A program made the translations under genes and the position numbers. From the NCBI GenBank assembly GCA_045655245.1, contig JAZOOX010000029.1, forward strand, positions 1 to 39,904: 39,904 nucleotides of DNA, written 5' to 3'. A model generated the notes under the pieces. The model did no database searches. It saw nothing but the letters and a program-made list of their open reading frames with translations, and had not been told where the DNA came from. Positions 24,439-32,200 of this stretch are shown one piece after another. Positions within the stretch are counted from its first letter, which is position 1, and each line of letters begins with the position of its first letter. The stretch is from RGIG8785 sp045655245. GTDB taxonomy: Bacteria > Bacillota > Clostridia > RGIG8785.

Positions 24439-26319
24439 ATGAAGAAGTTATTGGCTTTGGTACTGGTCGCGTGTGTGTTGTTACCCGTACTCCCCGTTGT
24501 TGCAGCAGAGAGCACTCCTGTCGCAGCACCTTTTCAGACGGGGGACGTGGTCGCACTCTTCGGCTCCAGTTCCACCCAAAACTCCTTGTGGGAGCGATAC
24601 TTACATATGTATTACGCCACCCACTTTCCTGACGTAAGGTTCGAGACAGTAAACTTCGGTCATGCAGGGGACGATACCGCTACCCTGCTGGATAAGATGG
24701 ACCGTGACCTTGCCTTCCGCCCTGACGTCAACAAGGCGTGTGTGTTGATTGGTGCAAACGATACAACTGTCGAAAAGACATCGTTGTTCGAGGAACGACT
24801 CACCGCTGTTGTAAAAAAACTGAAGGCACAACCCAACATTAAAGAAGTAATCTTAATGACGATTACCCGCTATGACGGCGTAGGCGCCAGTGTGGATCAT
24901 TCCCTTGCCAATGCCGAAACCACCCGCAAGGTGGCAAAGGCGCTGAATTGCCCTCTTGCCGATTCGGGCGGAATGTTGGTAGAGTTTGACGATAAGTTAG
25001 AGGTGGAAAAACCCGGAACCACGATTTTCCCCGACAAACTTCACTCCGATTCCACGGGGCATTTGTATTACGCTTATGCCATTTTAAATGCTCAGGGTCT
25101 GACCCCTGTCAACGGCAAAGACCTGCCGATCGTTACCGTTGACACCCAGACCAACACCGTTACCGACGTGAAAAACGCCACTGCCTCCGAAGTCACCCAA
25201 AATGGAAAATCCTGGTCGGTGACCATTACCGCTGACCGTCTGCCCTTCCCCATTGTAAGCGGTTACGGATTGGCAGAGGAAATCGGCAATTTCGACGATT
25301 TGATCGGAATGCACGATTTGTACCAGTTCACGGGTCTGCCCGCAGGGATGTATACCCTCTCGGTAGACGGAACGGACGTGGGGAACTACTCCCACAACCA
25401 GTTGTGCGCAGGTATCGATCTGGCAAATACCGAAGGCTCTCCCGTACAGGAACGGTCTAAACTGGTCCGCCGCAAGATCGAGATGTACCTGTCCAAGTAC
25501 ACCGGTTATATGTCCAGCGGTCACGTGGTGGAATACTCTGATCTGGGGATCAAAAAGGTCAACCCCACGGTAGAAGAGATTACCGCCGCTGCTGAAGCCA
25601 TGGTTGCTGCAGGCAAAATGTCCAAAGACGTTGCTACGTCGATGATCAACAACAAAAAGAACCGTGACGCACTGTATCAGGAACTGCAAACCCTGTACGG
25701 CGAAATCGGTCAGTTGTCCGCCAACCGCACCTTTACCTTCACCGTGACCCAAAAGACGAGCACGGGCGCTCAGGCAAAGACCTTTGCCGATGTGGAAAAC
25801 CACTGGGGCAAAACTTACATCCTGCCCATGGCACAGATCGGCATTATCAACGGTAAGGGCGAGGGCGTATTTGACCCCGACGGCACCGTTACCCGTGCCG
25901 AGTTCTTAACCTTGGCATTGAAAGTGGGCAACATCAAAGCCACAGCTGGACAGAGTTACAGCGACGTCGATGCAAACGCATGGTTTGCGGCAACGGTCGC
26001 CACGGCGAAGAGAGAGAAGCTGATCCCCGACGCCATGGTAGCTGACGGTAAGTTCCGTCCCGACCGCCCCATCACCCGGGAGGAGATGACCGCTGTTCTG
26101 ACCGCTCTGTACGAGTCGCAGAAACCCGCTTTAAAAGAAGCAAAGACCGACCACTTCACCGACCGCGAAAGCTTTTCTTCCTGGGCGGTGGCACCCATCG
26201 CTAAGGCGGTAGGTCTGGGTCTGGTCGCAGGCAACCCCGATGGAAGCTTTAACGCTGGTGGCAACGCTACCCGCGCAGAGGCAGCAGTCATTATGAATCG
26301 ACTGTATAAACAATTGTAA
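24439..26319 (+). CDS. Secreted SGNH/GDSL-type hydrolase with three C-terminal SLH domains
   Basis: 626 residues. A signal peptide (KKLLALVLVACVLLPVLPVVAA, cut near residue 23) leads into an SGNH hydrolase domain: block I FGSSSTQN (~41-48, with Ser44 in the place of the GDS serine), block II Gly in FGHAGD (~77), block III GAND (105-108), block V DKLH (199-202). Such enzymes deacylate carbohydrates or lipids. A middle region (~225-450) has no clear family. Three S-layer homology domains (~455-626; FADVENHWGKTYILPMAQ, YSDVDANAWFAATV, FTDRESFSSWAVAPIAK; each with a TRAE/TREE motif) should anchor it to pyruvylated wall polymer. TAGGAGGAG precedes ATG 24439. The second SLH gene follows after 11 nt. 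Confidence 0.88.
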   Translation: MKKLLALVLVACVLLPVLPVVAAESTPVAAPFQTGDVVALFGSSSTQNSLWERYLHMYYATHFPDVRFETVNFGHAGDDTATLLDKMDRDLAFRPDVNKACVLIGANDTTVEKTSLFEERLTAVVKKLKAQPNIKEVILMTITRYDGVGASVDHSLANAETTRKVAKALNCPLADSGGMLVEFDDKLEVEKPGTTIFPDKLHSDSTGHLYYAYAILNAQGLTPVNGKDLPIVTVDTQTNTVTDVKNATASEVTQNGKSWSVTITADRLPFPIVSGYGLAEEIGNFDDLIGMHDLYQFTGLPAGMYTLSVDGTDVGNYSHNQLCAGIDLANTEGSPVQERSKLVRRKIEMYLSKYTGYMSSGHVVEYSDLGIKKVNPTVEEITAAAEAMVAAGKMSKDVATSMINNKKNRDALYQELQTLYGEIGQLSANRTFTFTVTQKTSTGAQAKTFADVENHWGKTYILPMAQIGIINGKGEGVFDPDGTVTRAEFLTLALKVGNIKATAGQSYSDVDANAWFAATVATAKREKLIPDAMVADGKFRPDRPITREEMTAVLTALYESQKPALKEAKTDHFTDRESFSSWAVAPIAKAVGLGLVAGNPDGSFNAGGNATRAEAAVIMNRLYKQL

Positions 26320-26330
26320 AGGAAAGGAAA

Positions 26331-27554
26331 ATGAGAATGAAAAAGTTACTAGCACTGATTTTAAGCCTGGCATTACTGACCACCGCTGTTTCTACCGTTT
26401 TTGCGGCAGAACAGACCACCTACGTCGCTACTTCCGCCTTCTCGCTGAAGAACGGATCTACCGAGTGGAGCTTCCAGAAAGCCACCATCGGTCAGGACGA
26501 CTACGAGAACTTAGAGTTCATTGAAACCGGTTGGTTCCATGATTTCTATCAGAACTGGGCCAACGGCTCCTTCCCCGCTTGCTCCAGCAACGGCAGACTG
26601 CTGGGCGCACACGCAGGCGCTGTCTGTGACCCCGTTTTGACCTTTACCGTTCCTCGTGATGGTAACCTGCAGATCGTGTCCTTTAGAGCATACCACGACC
26701 AGGAAGCTGGCGACGGCGTAAACTTCCAGATCTTGAAGAACGATATGGTTATCTTCCCCGAAAACGAGGACTGGTACGTATCTGAAAGCATCAAGTTCGA
26801 GACTCAGGTTCCCAACATCTACCTGACCGCTGAAAAAGGCGACAAGATCTATCTGCGTATCAACATGCGTGAGAACCAGAACAACGACGGTCTGTACACC
26901 GATGGTTATCAGATTAAATACCTGTCCGCTCCCGCTTACGAAAAAGCAGTTACCCGCGAAGGCGTTATCGTTGTTGACGAAAAGCCCATTAAGGAAAAAG
27001 AGCCTATCGTAGTTAACTTCACCGACGTTAACAACCACTGGGGCAAAGACTACATCATCCCCCTGGCACAGGAAGGCATCATTAAGGGTAAGACCGCTAC
27101 CACCTTCGAGCCCGATTCCAACATCACCCGTGCAGAATTCCTGACCCTGGCACTGAATGTAGCTGACATTAAGGCTACTGCAGGTACTTCTTATGCAGAC
27201 GTTGATGCAGGCGCTTGGTTTGCAGCAACCATCGCTACCGCTAAGGAACTGGGTCTGATCGACGAAAACATGACCGCTGACGGTAATTTCTATCCCGACA
27301 AGAACATCACTCGTGAGGAAATGACCTCGGTTATCGTTAAGCTGTACGAATCCGAAAAGAGCGAAGCTGACGAAGGCGACGTTACCGTTTTCAGTGACAA
27401 CGCTACCTTCTCCGATTGGGCAACTCAGTCTATCGGCAAAGCCGTTGCTCTGGGCGTTGTAACCGGTAACCCCGACGGCACCTTCAATGCACTGGGTAAC
27501 GCTACCCGCGCAGAAGCTGCTGTTATCTTCTCTCGTGTATTAGACATTCTGTAA
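26331..27554 (+). CDS. Secreted SLH-domain surface protein with one copy of a recurrent N-terminal domain
   Basis: 407 residues: signal peptide (ending VSTVFAAE, ~26), an N-terminal domain (~35-205), a short linker (VVDEKPIKEKEP) and three SLH domains (~228-407) closely matching those of the gene upstream (HWGKDYIIPLAQEGIIKG, NITRAEFLTLALNV). The N-terminal domain is all-beta in appearance (NLEFIETGWFHDFYQNW, PVLTFTVPRDGNLQIVS, KGDKIYLRINMREN) and recurs twice in the protein at 29235-32744; I do not recognise a named family, though carbohydrate binding is a fair guess. Codons favour GCT, GTT and GGC more than the neighbours, as expected for a highly expressed surface protein. ATG 26337 is an alternative start. 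Confidence 0.88.
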   Translation: MRMKKLLALILSLALLTTAVSTVFAAEQTTYVATSAFSLKNGSTEWSFQKATIGQDDYENLEFIETGWFHDFYQNWANGSFPACSSNGRLLGAHAGAVCDPVLTFTVPRDGNLQIVSFRAYHDQEAGDGVNFQILKNDMVIFPENEDWYVSESIKFETQVPNIYLTAEKGDKIYLRINMRENQNNDGLYTDGYQIKYLSAPAYEKAVTREGVIVVDEKPIKEKEPIVVNFTDVNNHWGKDYIIPLAQEGIIKGKTATTFEPDSNITRAEFLTLALNVADIKATAGTSYADVDAGAWFAATIATAKELGLIDENMTADGNFYPDKNITREEMTSVIVKLYESEKSEADEGDVTVFSDNATFSDWATQSIGKAVALGVVTGNPDGTFNALGNATRAEAAVIFSRVLDIL

Positions 27555-27556
27555 GC

Positions 27557-27590
27557 AAAAAAAGAGAGACCCGAAAGGGTCTCTTTTTTT
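27557..27590 (+). terminator. Strong intrinsic terminator after the SLH pair
   Basis: A-rich 5' arm and GAGACCC pair with GGGTCTC and seven T around a GAAA tetraloop. Confidence 0.92.
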
Positions 27591-27626
27591 ATGGGAAAAG
27601 AGAATAGTTTAGATACAAGTGATTTA

Positions 27627-27793
27627 AGCTAAATTTTGCACATTCGTGCAAAGCGAAATTATTGCTTCGCTATAACTAAATTGTTTTTTCAAAACAGCTA
27701 AATTAAATTCGCTTTTAGCGTGCAAAGCACATTTAGCTGCCGTAGACAATTTAGCTGAACTTGTCAATTTAGCTCGCGTCAGCGAATTTAGCT
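27627..27793. repeat. Cluster of AGCTAAATT / AATTTAGCT boxes alternating with small hairpins
   Basis: AGCTAAATT occurs at 27627-27635 and again near 27696, with a variant (ACTAAATTG) near 27675. The inverse AATTTAGCT (or ATTTAGCT) occurs at 27731, 27748, 27766 and 27785. Boxes on the left face one way and those on the right the other, so the whole is a broken inverted repeat. Small hairpins sit between boxes, such as GCAC-ATTC-GTGC at 27638-27649, AGCGAA/TTCGCT at 27652-27671, GTGC-AAA-GCAC at 27720-27730 and GACAA/TTGTC at 27745-27765. No coding potential. Looks like an intergenic repeat element rather than a single terminator. Confidence 0.6.
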
Positions 27794-27794
27794 G

Positions 27795-27832
27795 AAAAAA
27801 GACACTATTCTTGGGAATAGTGTCCTTTTTTT
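27795..27832. terminator. Hairpin with A/T runs on both sides, terminator-like
   Basis: GACACTATTC (27801-27810), loop TTGG, GAATAGTGTC (27815-27824), preceded by six A and followed by seven T. On the minus strand it sits right after the tRNA-Ser 3' fragment at 27834-27851, just as the terminator at 27996-28024 sits after the intact tRNA. Confidence 0.8.
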
Positions 27833-27833
27833 C

Positions 27834-27990
27834 TGGCGGAGAGAAAGGGATGCAACCGCAAAGCGTTTGCACTGCTTGGCGACCCAAAGGCGATTGCCTT
27901 TCGGTACCCGCCTGCGCACCTTTTTGCTAAAAACTTGCCACAGGCAACTTTTTTAAACGCAAAAACCCTCTCAGGCTTCGAATCCCTTTC
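27834..27990. other. Palindromic element bounded by tRNA-Ser 3'-end fragments
   Basis: Bases 27834-27851 are identical over 18 nt to the 3' end (with CCA) of the tRNA-Ser at 28032, on the same minus strand. At 27977-27990 the plus strand carries TTCGAATCCCTTTC, matching the T-arm/3' side of the same tRNA in the opposite orientation. Thus GAAAGGGAT and ATCCCTTTC bound the element as inverted ends. Inside are short palindromes (GCAAA/TTTGC at 27857-27870, AAAGGCGATTGCCTTT near 27886, TTGCC/GGCAA near 27938). There is no open reading frame. It could be a decayed tRNA gene invaded by a small element, or a mobile intergenic repeat that targets tRNA ends. Confidence 0.5.
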
Positions 27991-27995
27991 AAAAA

Positions 27996-28024
27996 CAAAA
28001 AGACACCTGCCAAAGCAGGTGTCC
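27996..28024 (-). terminator. Terminator of tRNA-Ser
   Basis: GACACCTGC, loop CAAA, GCAGGTGTC (28002-28023). On the minus strand the hairpin is followed by a T run (plus-strand A run 27996-28000), 8 nt after the tRNA 3' end. Confidence 0.85.
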
Positions 28025-28031
28025 TTTGTCT

Positions 28032-28123
28032 TGGCGGAGAGAAAGGGATTCGAACCCTTGAACGGGTATTAGCCGTTACACGATTTCCAATCGTGCGCCT
28101 TCGACCAGCTCAGCCATCTCTCC
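28032..28123 (-). tRNA. tRNA-Ser(GGA)
   Basis: Minus-strand sequence starts GGAGAGATGGCTGAGCTGG and ends CTCTCCGCCA with encoded CCA. The acceptor arm GGAGAGA/TCTCTCC pairs, the anticodon stem CACGA/TCGTG holds the loop TTGGAAA (anticodon GGA), a long variable arm is present as in serine tRNAs, and the T loop reads GGTTCGAATCC. It reads UCC/UCU codons. 92 nt including CCA. Confidence 0.96.
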
Positions 28124-28135
28124 AGAGACTTTATT

Positions 28136-28163
28136 ATTATATCACAAAGTACGGAAAAGTCAA
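28136..28163 (-). promoter_or_regulatory. Promoter of tRNA-Ser
   Basis: Minus strand TTGACT (28163-28158), 16-nt spacer, TATAAT (28141-28136), starting immediately after the tadA stop codon, so the tRNA need not depend on tadA transcription. Confidence 0.75.
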
Positions 28164-28616
28164 CTACTTTTCTTTATTTTTCCGCAAATTTTTAAAAAAA
28201 TCTTTGATTATTCCCGCACATTCCTCCTGCATCACGCCCCCCGTCACGTTTACGTCGTGATTAAACAGTCCGGCAACGAAGAGATCCACCGTACTTCCTG
28301 CGGCACCCGCCTTTTCGTCATAGGCGCCGAAATAAACGTTTTTAATGCGGGATTGGATAATTGCACCTGCGCACATCGGGCAGGGTTCTAAGGTCACGTA
28401 CAGGTCGCAGTCAATCAACCGCCAGGAGCCAAGCTTTCGGCATGCCTGACGAATCGCCATCAATTCGGCGTGTTCCAGAACGTTTTGGTTGGTCTCGCGA
28501 CGGTTATACCCCCGACCCACCACCTTGCCGTCCTTGACGATTACTGCGCCGATGGGAACTTCGTTGATTGCATATGCTTTTTTGGCTTGATTCAGGGCTA
28601 ATTTCATGGGATGCAT
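28164..28616 (-). CDS. tadA: tRNA-specific adenosine deaminase
   Basis: Deaminates A34 to inosine in tRNA-Arg(ACG), a zinc-dependent cytidine-deaminase-fold enzyme. The 150 residues show VPIGAVIVKDGKVVGRGYN, HAELMAIRQA (zinc His plus catalytic Glu) and LEPCPMCAGAIIQSRI (the two zinc Cys), and the TadA-typical FGAYDEKAGAAGS with the later FNHDVNVTGG. Normal length. The minus strand has GGAGGTGAT eight bases before ATG 28616; ATG 28607 (MKLALNQAKK) is possible but less well spaced. Divergent from queT; tRNA-Ser lies downstream. Confidence 0.94.
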   Translation of the reverse strand: MHPMKLALNQAKKAYAINEVPIGAVIVKDGKVVGRGYNRRETNQNVLEHAELMAIRQACRKLGSWRLIDCDLYVTLEPCPMCAGAIIQSRIKNVYFGAYDEKAGAAGSTVDLFVAGLFNHDVNVTGGVMQEECAGIIKDFFKNLRKNKEK

Positions 28617-28638
28617 CCTACTATATCACCTCCCCATC

Positions 28639-28667
28639 ATTTTATCACAACTGTGTTGACAATGCAA
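28639..28667 (-). promoter_or_regulatory. Promoter of tadA
   Basis: Minus strand TTGCAT (28667-28662), 17-nt spacer, TAAAAT (28644-28639). It overlaps the divergent queT promoter, so the two compete for the same DNA. Confidence 0.6.
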
Positions 28668-28684
28668 GACGAGTATGCTAAAAT
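28656..28684 (+). promoter_or_regulatory. Promoter of queT
   Basis: Consensus TTGACA (28656-28661), 17-nt spacer ending TGC, TAAAAT (28679-28684). Expected start near 28691, immediately before the riboswitch. Confidence 0.85.
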
Positions 28685-28693
28685 CGTAGGGTC

Positions 28694-28733
28694 AAGATGT
28701 TCCTTGCCAAACCATCTTAAAAAAACAAGGAGG
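28694..28733 (+). promoter_or_regulatory. preQ1-I riboswitch, translational type
   Basis: AAGATG (28694-28699) and CATCTT (28713-28718) form stem P1. The loop segment CCTTG (28702-28706) can pair with CAAGG (28726-28730) through an A-rich linker to form the H-type pseudoknot typical of preQ1-I. CAAGG overlaps the Shine-Dalgarno AAGGAGG (28727-28733), so ligand binding would hide it and lower QueT synthesis. The fit of location, size and downstream gene makes the assignment good; it was read by eye, not by covariance search. Confidence 0.82.
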
Positions 28734-28739
28734 AGTTTT

Positions 28740-29201
28740 ATGAAACGATTGACCCGACTGGCACTTGTCGCGGGGGTTTATGTGGCGTTGACGGTGGCAC
28801 TGGCGCCCATCTCTTACGGAATGGTGCAGGTGCGGATCGCCGAGGCGCTGATGCTGTTATGCTGTTTCGACCGCCGCTACGGGATTGCGTTGACCATCGG
28901 TTGCGCCATCGCCAATATTTTCGGCGGATTCGGTCTTGCTGACATCATCATCGGGACGGCGGCTACCGCAGCGTCTGCCCTATTGATGTGCCGCACAAAA
29001 AGCGTGTTTTTGGCATCCCTTTGGCCCGTTCTTTTCAACGGAGTTTTGGTCGGCGGACTGCTGACCTATCTGACCGCCACCCCGTTTTGGCTAAACGCCC
29101 TATCGGTCGCCGCAGGAGAGTTTGTGAGCGTTTCGCTGTTGGGCACCCTACTCTTTCCTTTACTGAAACAGAAATGCGGCAACAAACTATTATTGGACTA
29201 A
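28740..29201 (+). CDS. queT: Queuosine precursor transporter, ECF S component QueT
   Basis: Membrane protein that imports a queuosine precursor with the shared ECF module. The 153 residues hold about five hydrophobic helices. The N-terminal part LAPISYGMVQVRIAEALMLL, followed by IGCAIANIFGGFGLADIIIGT, is characteristic of the QueT family. The start ATG 28740 follows AAGGAGG, which lies within the preQ1 pseudoknot. Regulation by preQ1 fits a transport role in queuosine salvage. No queuosine biosynthesis genes are in the window. TadA, another tRNA-anticodon enzyme, is divergently transcribed. Confidence 0.92.
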   Translation: MKRLTRLALVAGVYVALTVALAPISYGMVQVRIAEALMLLCCFDRRYGIALTIGCAIANIFGGFGLADIIIGTAATAASALLMCRTKSVFLASLWPVLFNGVLVGGLLTYLTATPFWLNALSVAAGEFVSVSLLGTLLFPLLKQKCGNKLLLD

Positions 29202-29232
29202 AAAAGAGCACCCTTTGCGGGTGCTCTTTTTT
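29202..29232. terminator. Bidirectional terminator between queT and the convergent SLH gene
   Basis: GAGCACCC pairs with GGGTGCTC around a TTTGC-containing loop, with A run before and T run after. Serves both strands. Confidence 0.9.
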
Positions 29233-29234
29233 GT

Positions 29235-32200
29235 TTATTGGGGTAAGCCTGTAACGTTGGTGACGTCGTTGCCGACCAGTACCTTCGGACGGGAGGAGTT
29301 AAACCGATTGCCCGAGAAGGTTACATCGTCTGCCAGGAACATATTGATGGAGGCGGAGGTACCATAGCCGTAGGTTGCGGCATCGGCGGCGCCTGCGTTA
29401 AAGATATTCCCCGACACGGTGGCATCGGTAACGTAGGAAAGCACGATATCGTGCATATACGAGCCGCTGAAGGTGTTGTTCAGAATATTGACATTCCGGT
29501 TCCCCTTGTAATTGCCGTTCAGCGTTTCTTCACCCCAAATACCGATTGCTGCCATCAGATCATTGGAGCATCGGCCGTTGCCTTCGAAAGTACAGCCTTC
29601 AATGGTGAAGTCACGAATATAGTCGCCCTCGTTCCAAACAGGAAGTTCGGGCGCCGCCAAAATTGCCCAGCGGCTGACATTGACGAAGGTACAGTCTTTG
29701 ATCACCGAGTTGGTGGCGTGGGTAAGGATGGCACGAGGCTCGTTGTCCTCGAAACGGCAGTTTTCAATGACCATTCCGTCGCAGAGGTTGTTCATGTTAC
29801 AAGAACGGTCATTAAAGGCGGTGCCGGGGATCTCTTGGTCCAGTACCACCCGATGATAGCCTTGACCGGCTACGAAGCCTGTCAGACTGCCTGACGGGGT
29901 GAAACTACTCAGTTTTTCGGTGGAGACGATGGTTGCCTCTCCGCGGATGACGCCCGATTGGGAGGTGAAGCGAAGTTCGTCACCTACTTGGAATTCTCCT
30001 GCGTCGCCGCTCTTGGCAATCACATAAGTCTTGTTGCCCTGTACGGCGGCAACACGGTCATAACCTGCATGGATGTTAATACCGTCGTCGTTGGTGGCGG
30101 AGATTTCAGAGTTCCGAATGGTACCGCCCTGACGGGAGCCGCGAGCGAAGTAGCCGGTGCCGTTGATCGAGCGGATGCGGTCCATGGTTGCCAGTTCGGG
30201 TTTGGGGCCGGGAACGATACGGAGACCTTCGAAGTCGGAACATTTTTCTGCCAGGCTTTCAAAGATGCCGTTCTGGCCGTTGTAGATGGTCAGGTCCTCG
30301 AAATAGAGATCCGAGCAATTTTCGATGGTCATGTTGTTCCCGCTGGCAGAACGTCCCGAGATAATGTCACCCTCTTTTACTGCGCTGTTTTTCGTCGTAC
30401 GGGAGACGTAGAGACGGTAGAGGTTGTTGCCGATTTTGCGGATATTCCCGTTGATGGAACGTCCGCCGGTAGAGGGGATCAGGTGTCCGTCGGGGGTGTA
30501 GTAGAGCATGGTAGAGGTTTGGGGGCCGATGAACCGGGTGTTCAGCATATTGGGGACATAGCCGGGGTCAAACCAAACGTCGAAGTACATTCCGTCGGGG
30601 TCGCACTCCTGAATGATCCCCTGGTAAGAGGACTGATACTCGTGGTCGATGACCAGGCCGTGGATTTCCAGATTGGAGCAGTTGATGATCCGTACAACGT
30701 CCTGGGTTGCAGCTTTATAGGAAAGAACGACATCATCTGCATAGATGTTAAAGTTTTCGAGACCGTTTAAGTACAGAGCCAAACCGTTGGCTTTACAGTC
30801 GGTACGGTAAACGCCCTTGGGAATGGTTACCGACTCGGCACCGCTTTCGTAGGCGGTCATAATCAGCTCTTGCAGGTCGGTGTTTTGGTAGACGGGGAGG
30901 TAGTTGCCGTCTGCGTCCTTATGAACCTTGGAGGGTGTGCCGTCGGGGTCCTCGGTGTTCAGTGCGGTAATCAGGTTTTTCAGCAGAGTAGCTGCTTCGG
31001 CACGGGTCAGGATGGCTTGGGGGTTCAGTTTGTTTTCGTCCCCCTGTATCAGATCCAGCTGAACCGCTTTTGCCATATAGTCTGTCGCCCATTCAGAGAT
31101 GGTGTTGTAGTCGTCAAAGGAGGAGAGGTTGGCGTTGTCTACCAGTTTCCGTTTTTTGACCTTATGAGCGTTGACCATAATCGAAGCGGCTTCCTCACGG
31201 GTGACGCCCGATTCGGGATTGATTTTGTTGCCGTCCTCGATTAAAGCGTAGTCGATCAGTGAGTTTTGGTGCGCGGTGATGATGTTTTTTGCGTACCAAG
31301 AGGAAAAGTGTACGTCTGCGAAGGCGTCGTCAAAATCCGACTCAGAAAACTGGCAAGCACGGGTTGCCATGGTCAAAAGCTCGGCGCGGGTAACCGCTTC
31401 TTCGGGCGCAAAGGTACTGTCGGAACGTCCCGAAATCAAGCCGCGGTCGTACATTTCCAAAACGGTGTCTTTCGCCCAGTGGTCCTCTAAGTCGTCAAAA
31501 GAAACCGATTTGTAGGAGTCAGAAGTGGCGTAGCGCAGGCCGATGTCCCAGGTACAGCTGTCGGCGTCCATATTGGCGACACAGTTGATACGGAAATGGA
31601 TTTTGTCCCCTTGCTTTACTTCAACGAGCAGGTCGGGGAGGGTTTTGGTGGTGGCGGGGGCTACGTCGATCCAGCCGCTGGCAGGGTAGACGAGGGCGGA
31701 GTTCTTTAAAATCCGAACCCGCACGCCGTCTGTGCTGTTGGCAGTGGTACAGGTTACGGTAGAGGAGGGGATCGCCAACAACCCGTCTTGGGGGCAGACA
31801 TAGGTATAGGTGGGGTCGCCGCCTTCGCCCGCGTGGGCCCCGTTCTTGCTAGGAATGGAACCGGGGGTCCAGTTGTTGGACCAGCCGCCGAACCACTTTC
31901 CTTCAATAAAGTCTAAATCCAAGTAGTTATCGGTGTCGATTTCGCAGTTCTGGAAATACCAGTTTCCTTTGCCCTGAACACCATCGGAGAAATAGTCGGC
32001 AGGAGAGGTGAGGTTGCCGACGAAAGAGACGTCCGCGGGGAAGGGAGAAACCACGCCGTTGCCGAAGCCGGCGGCGCTATGGGCGTTATTGACGTAGTGA
32101 ACGGCAAGGGGACTCCAGGCCATACCATCACTGTCGGCGTTGGCGGTGGTATTCGTCAGACCGGGGCCTGCCTTGTTGATGGTCCAGGTCAGCACATCGC

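Noticed and set aside
25084..25803. 239-residue minus-strand open frame
   Set aside because: Antisense shadow of the SGNH-SLH gene, which has clear domains.
27834..28123. Integrated mobile element using tRNA-Ser as attachment site
   Set aside because: The tRNA-end repeats enclose only ~200 bp with no integrase or cargo. At most a remnant; kept as an unexplained element instead.
29958..30770. 270-residue plus-strand open frame
   Set aside because: It is antisense to the beta-helix coding sequence, with low-complexity composition and no ribosome binding site.
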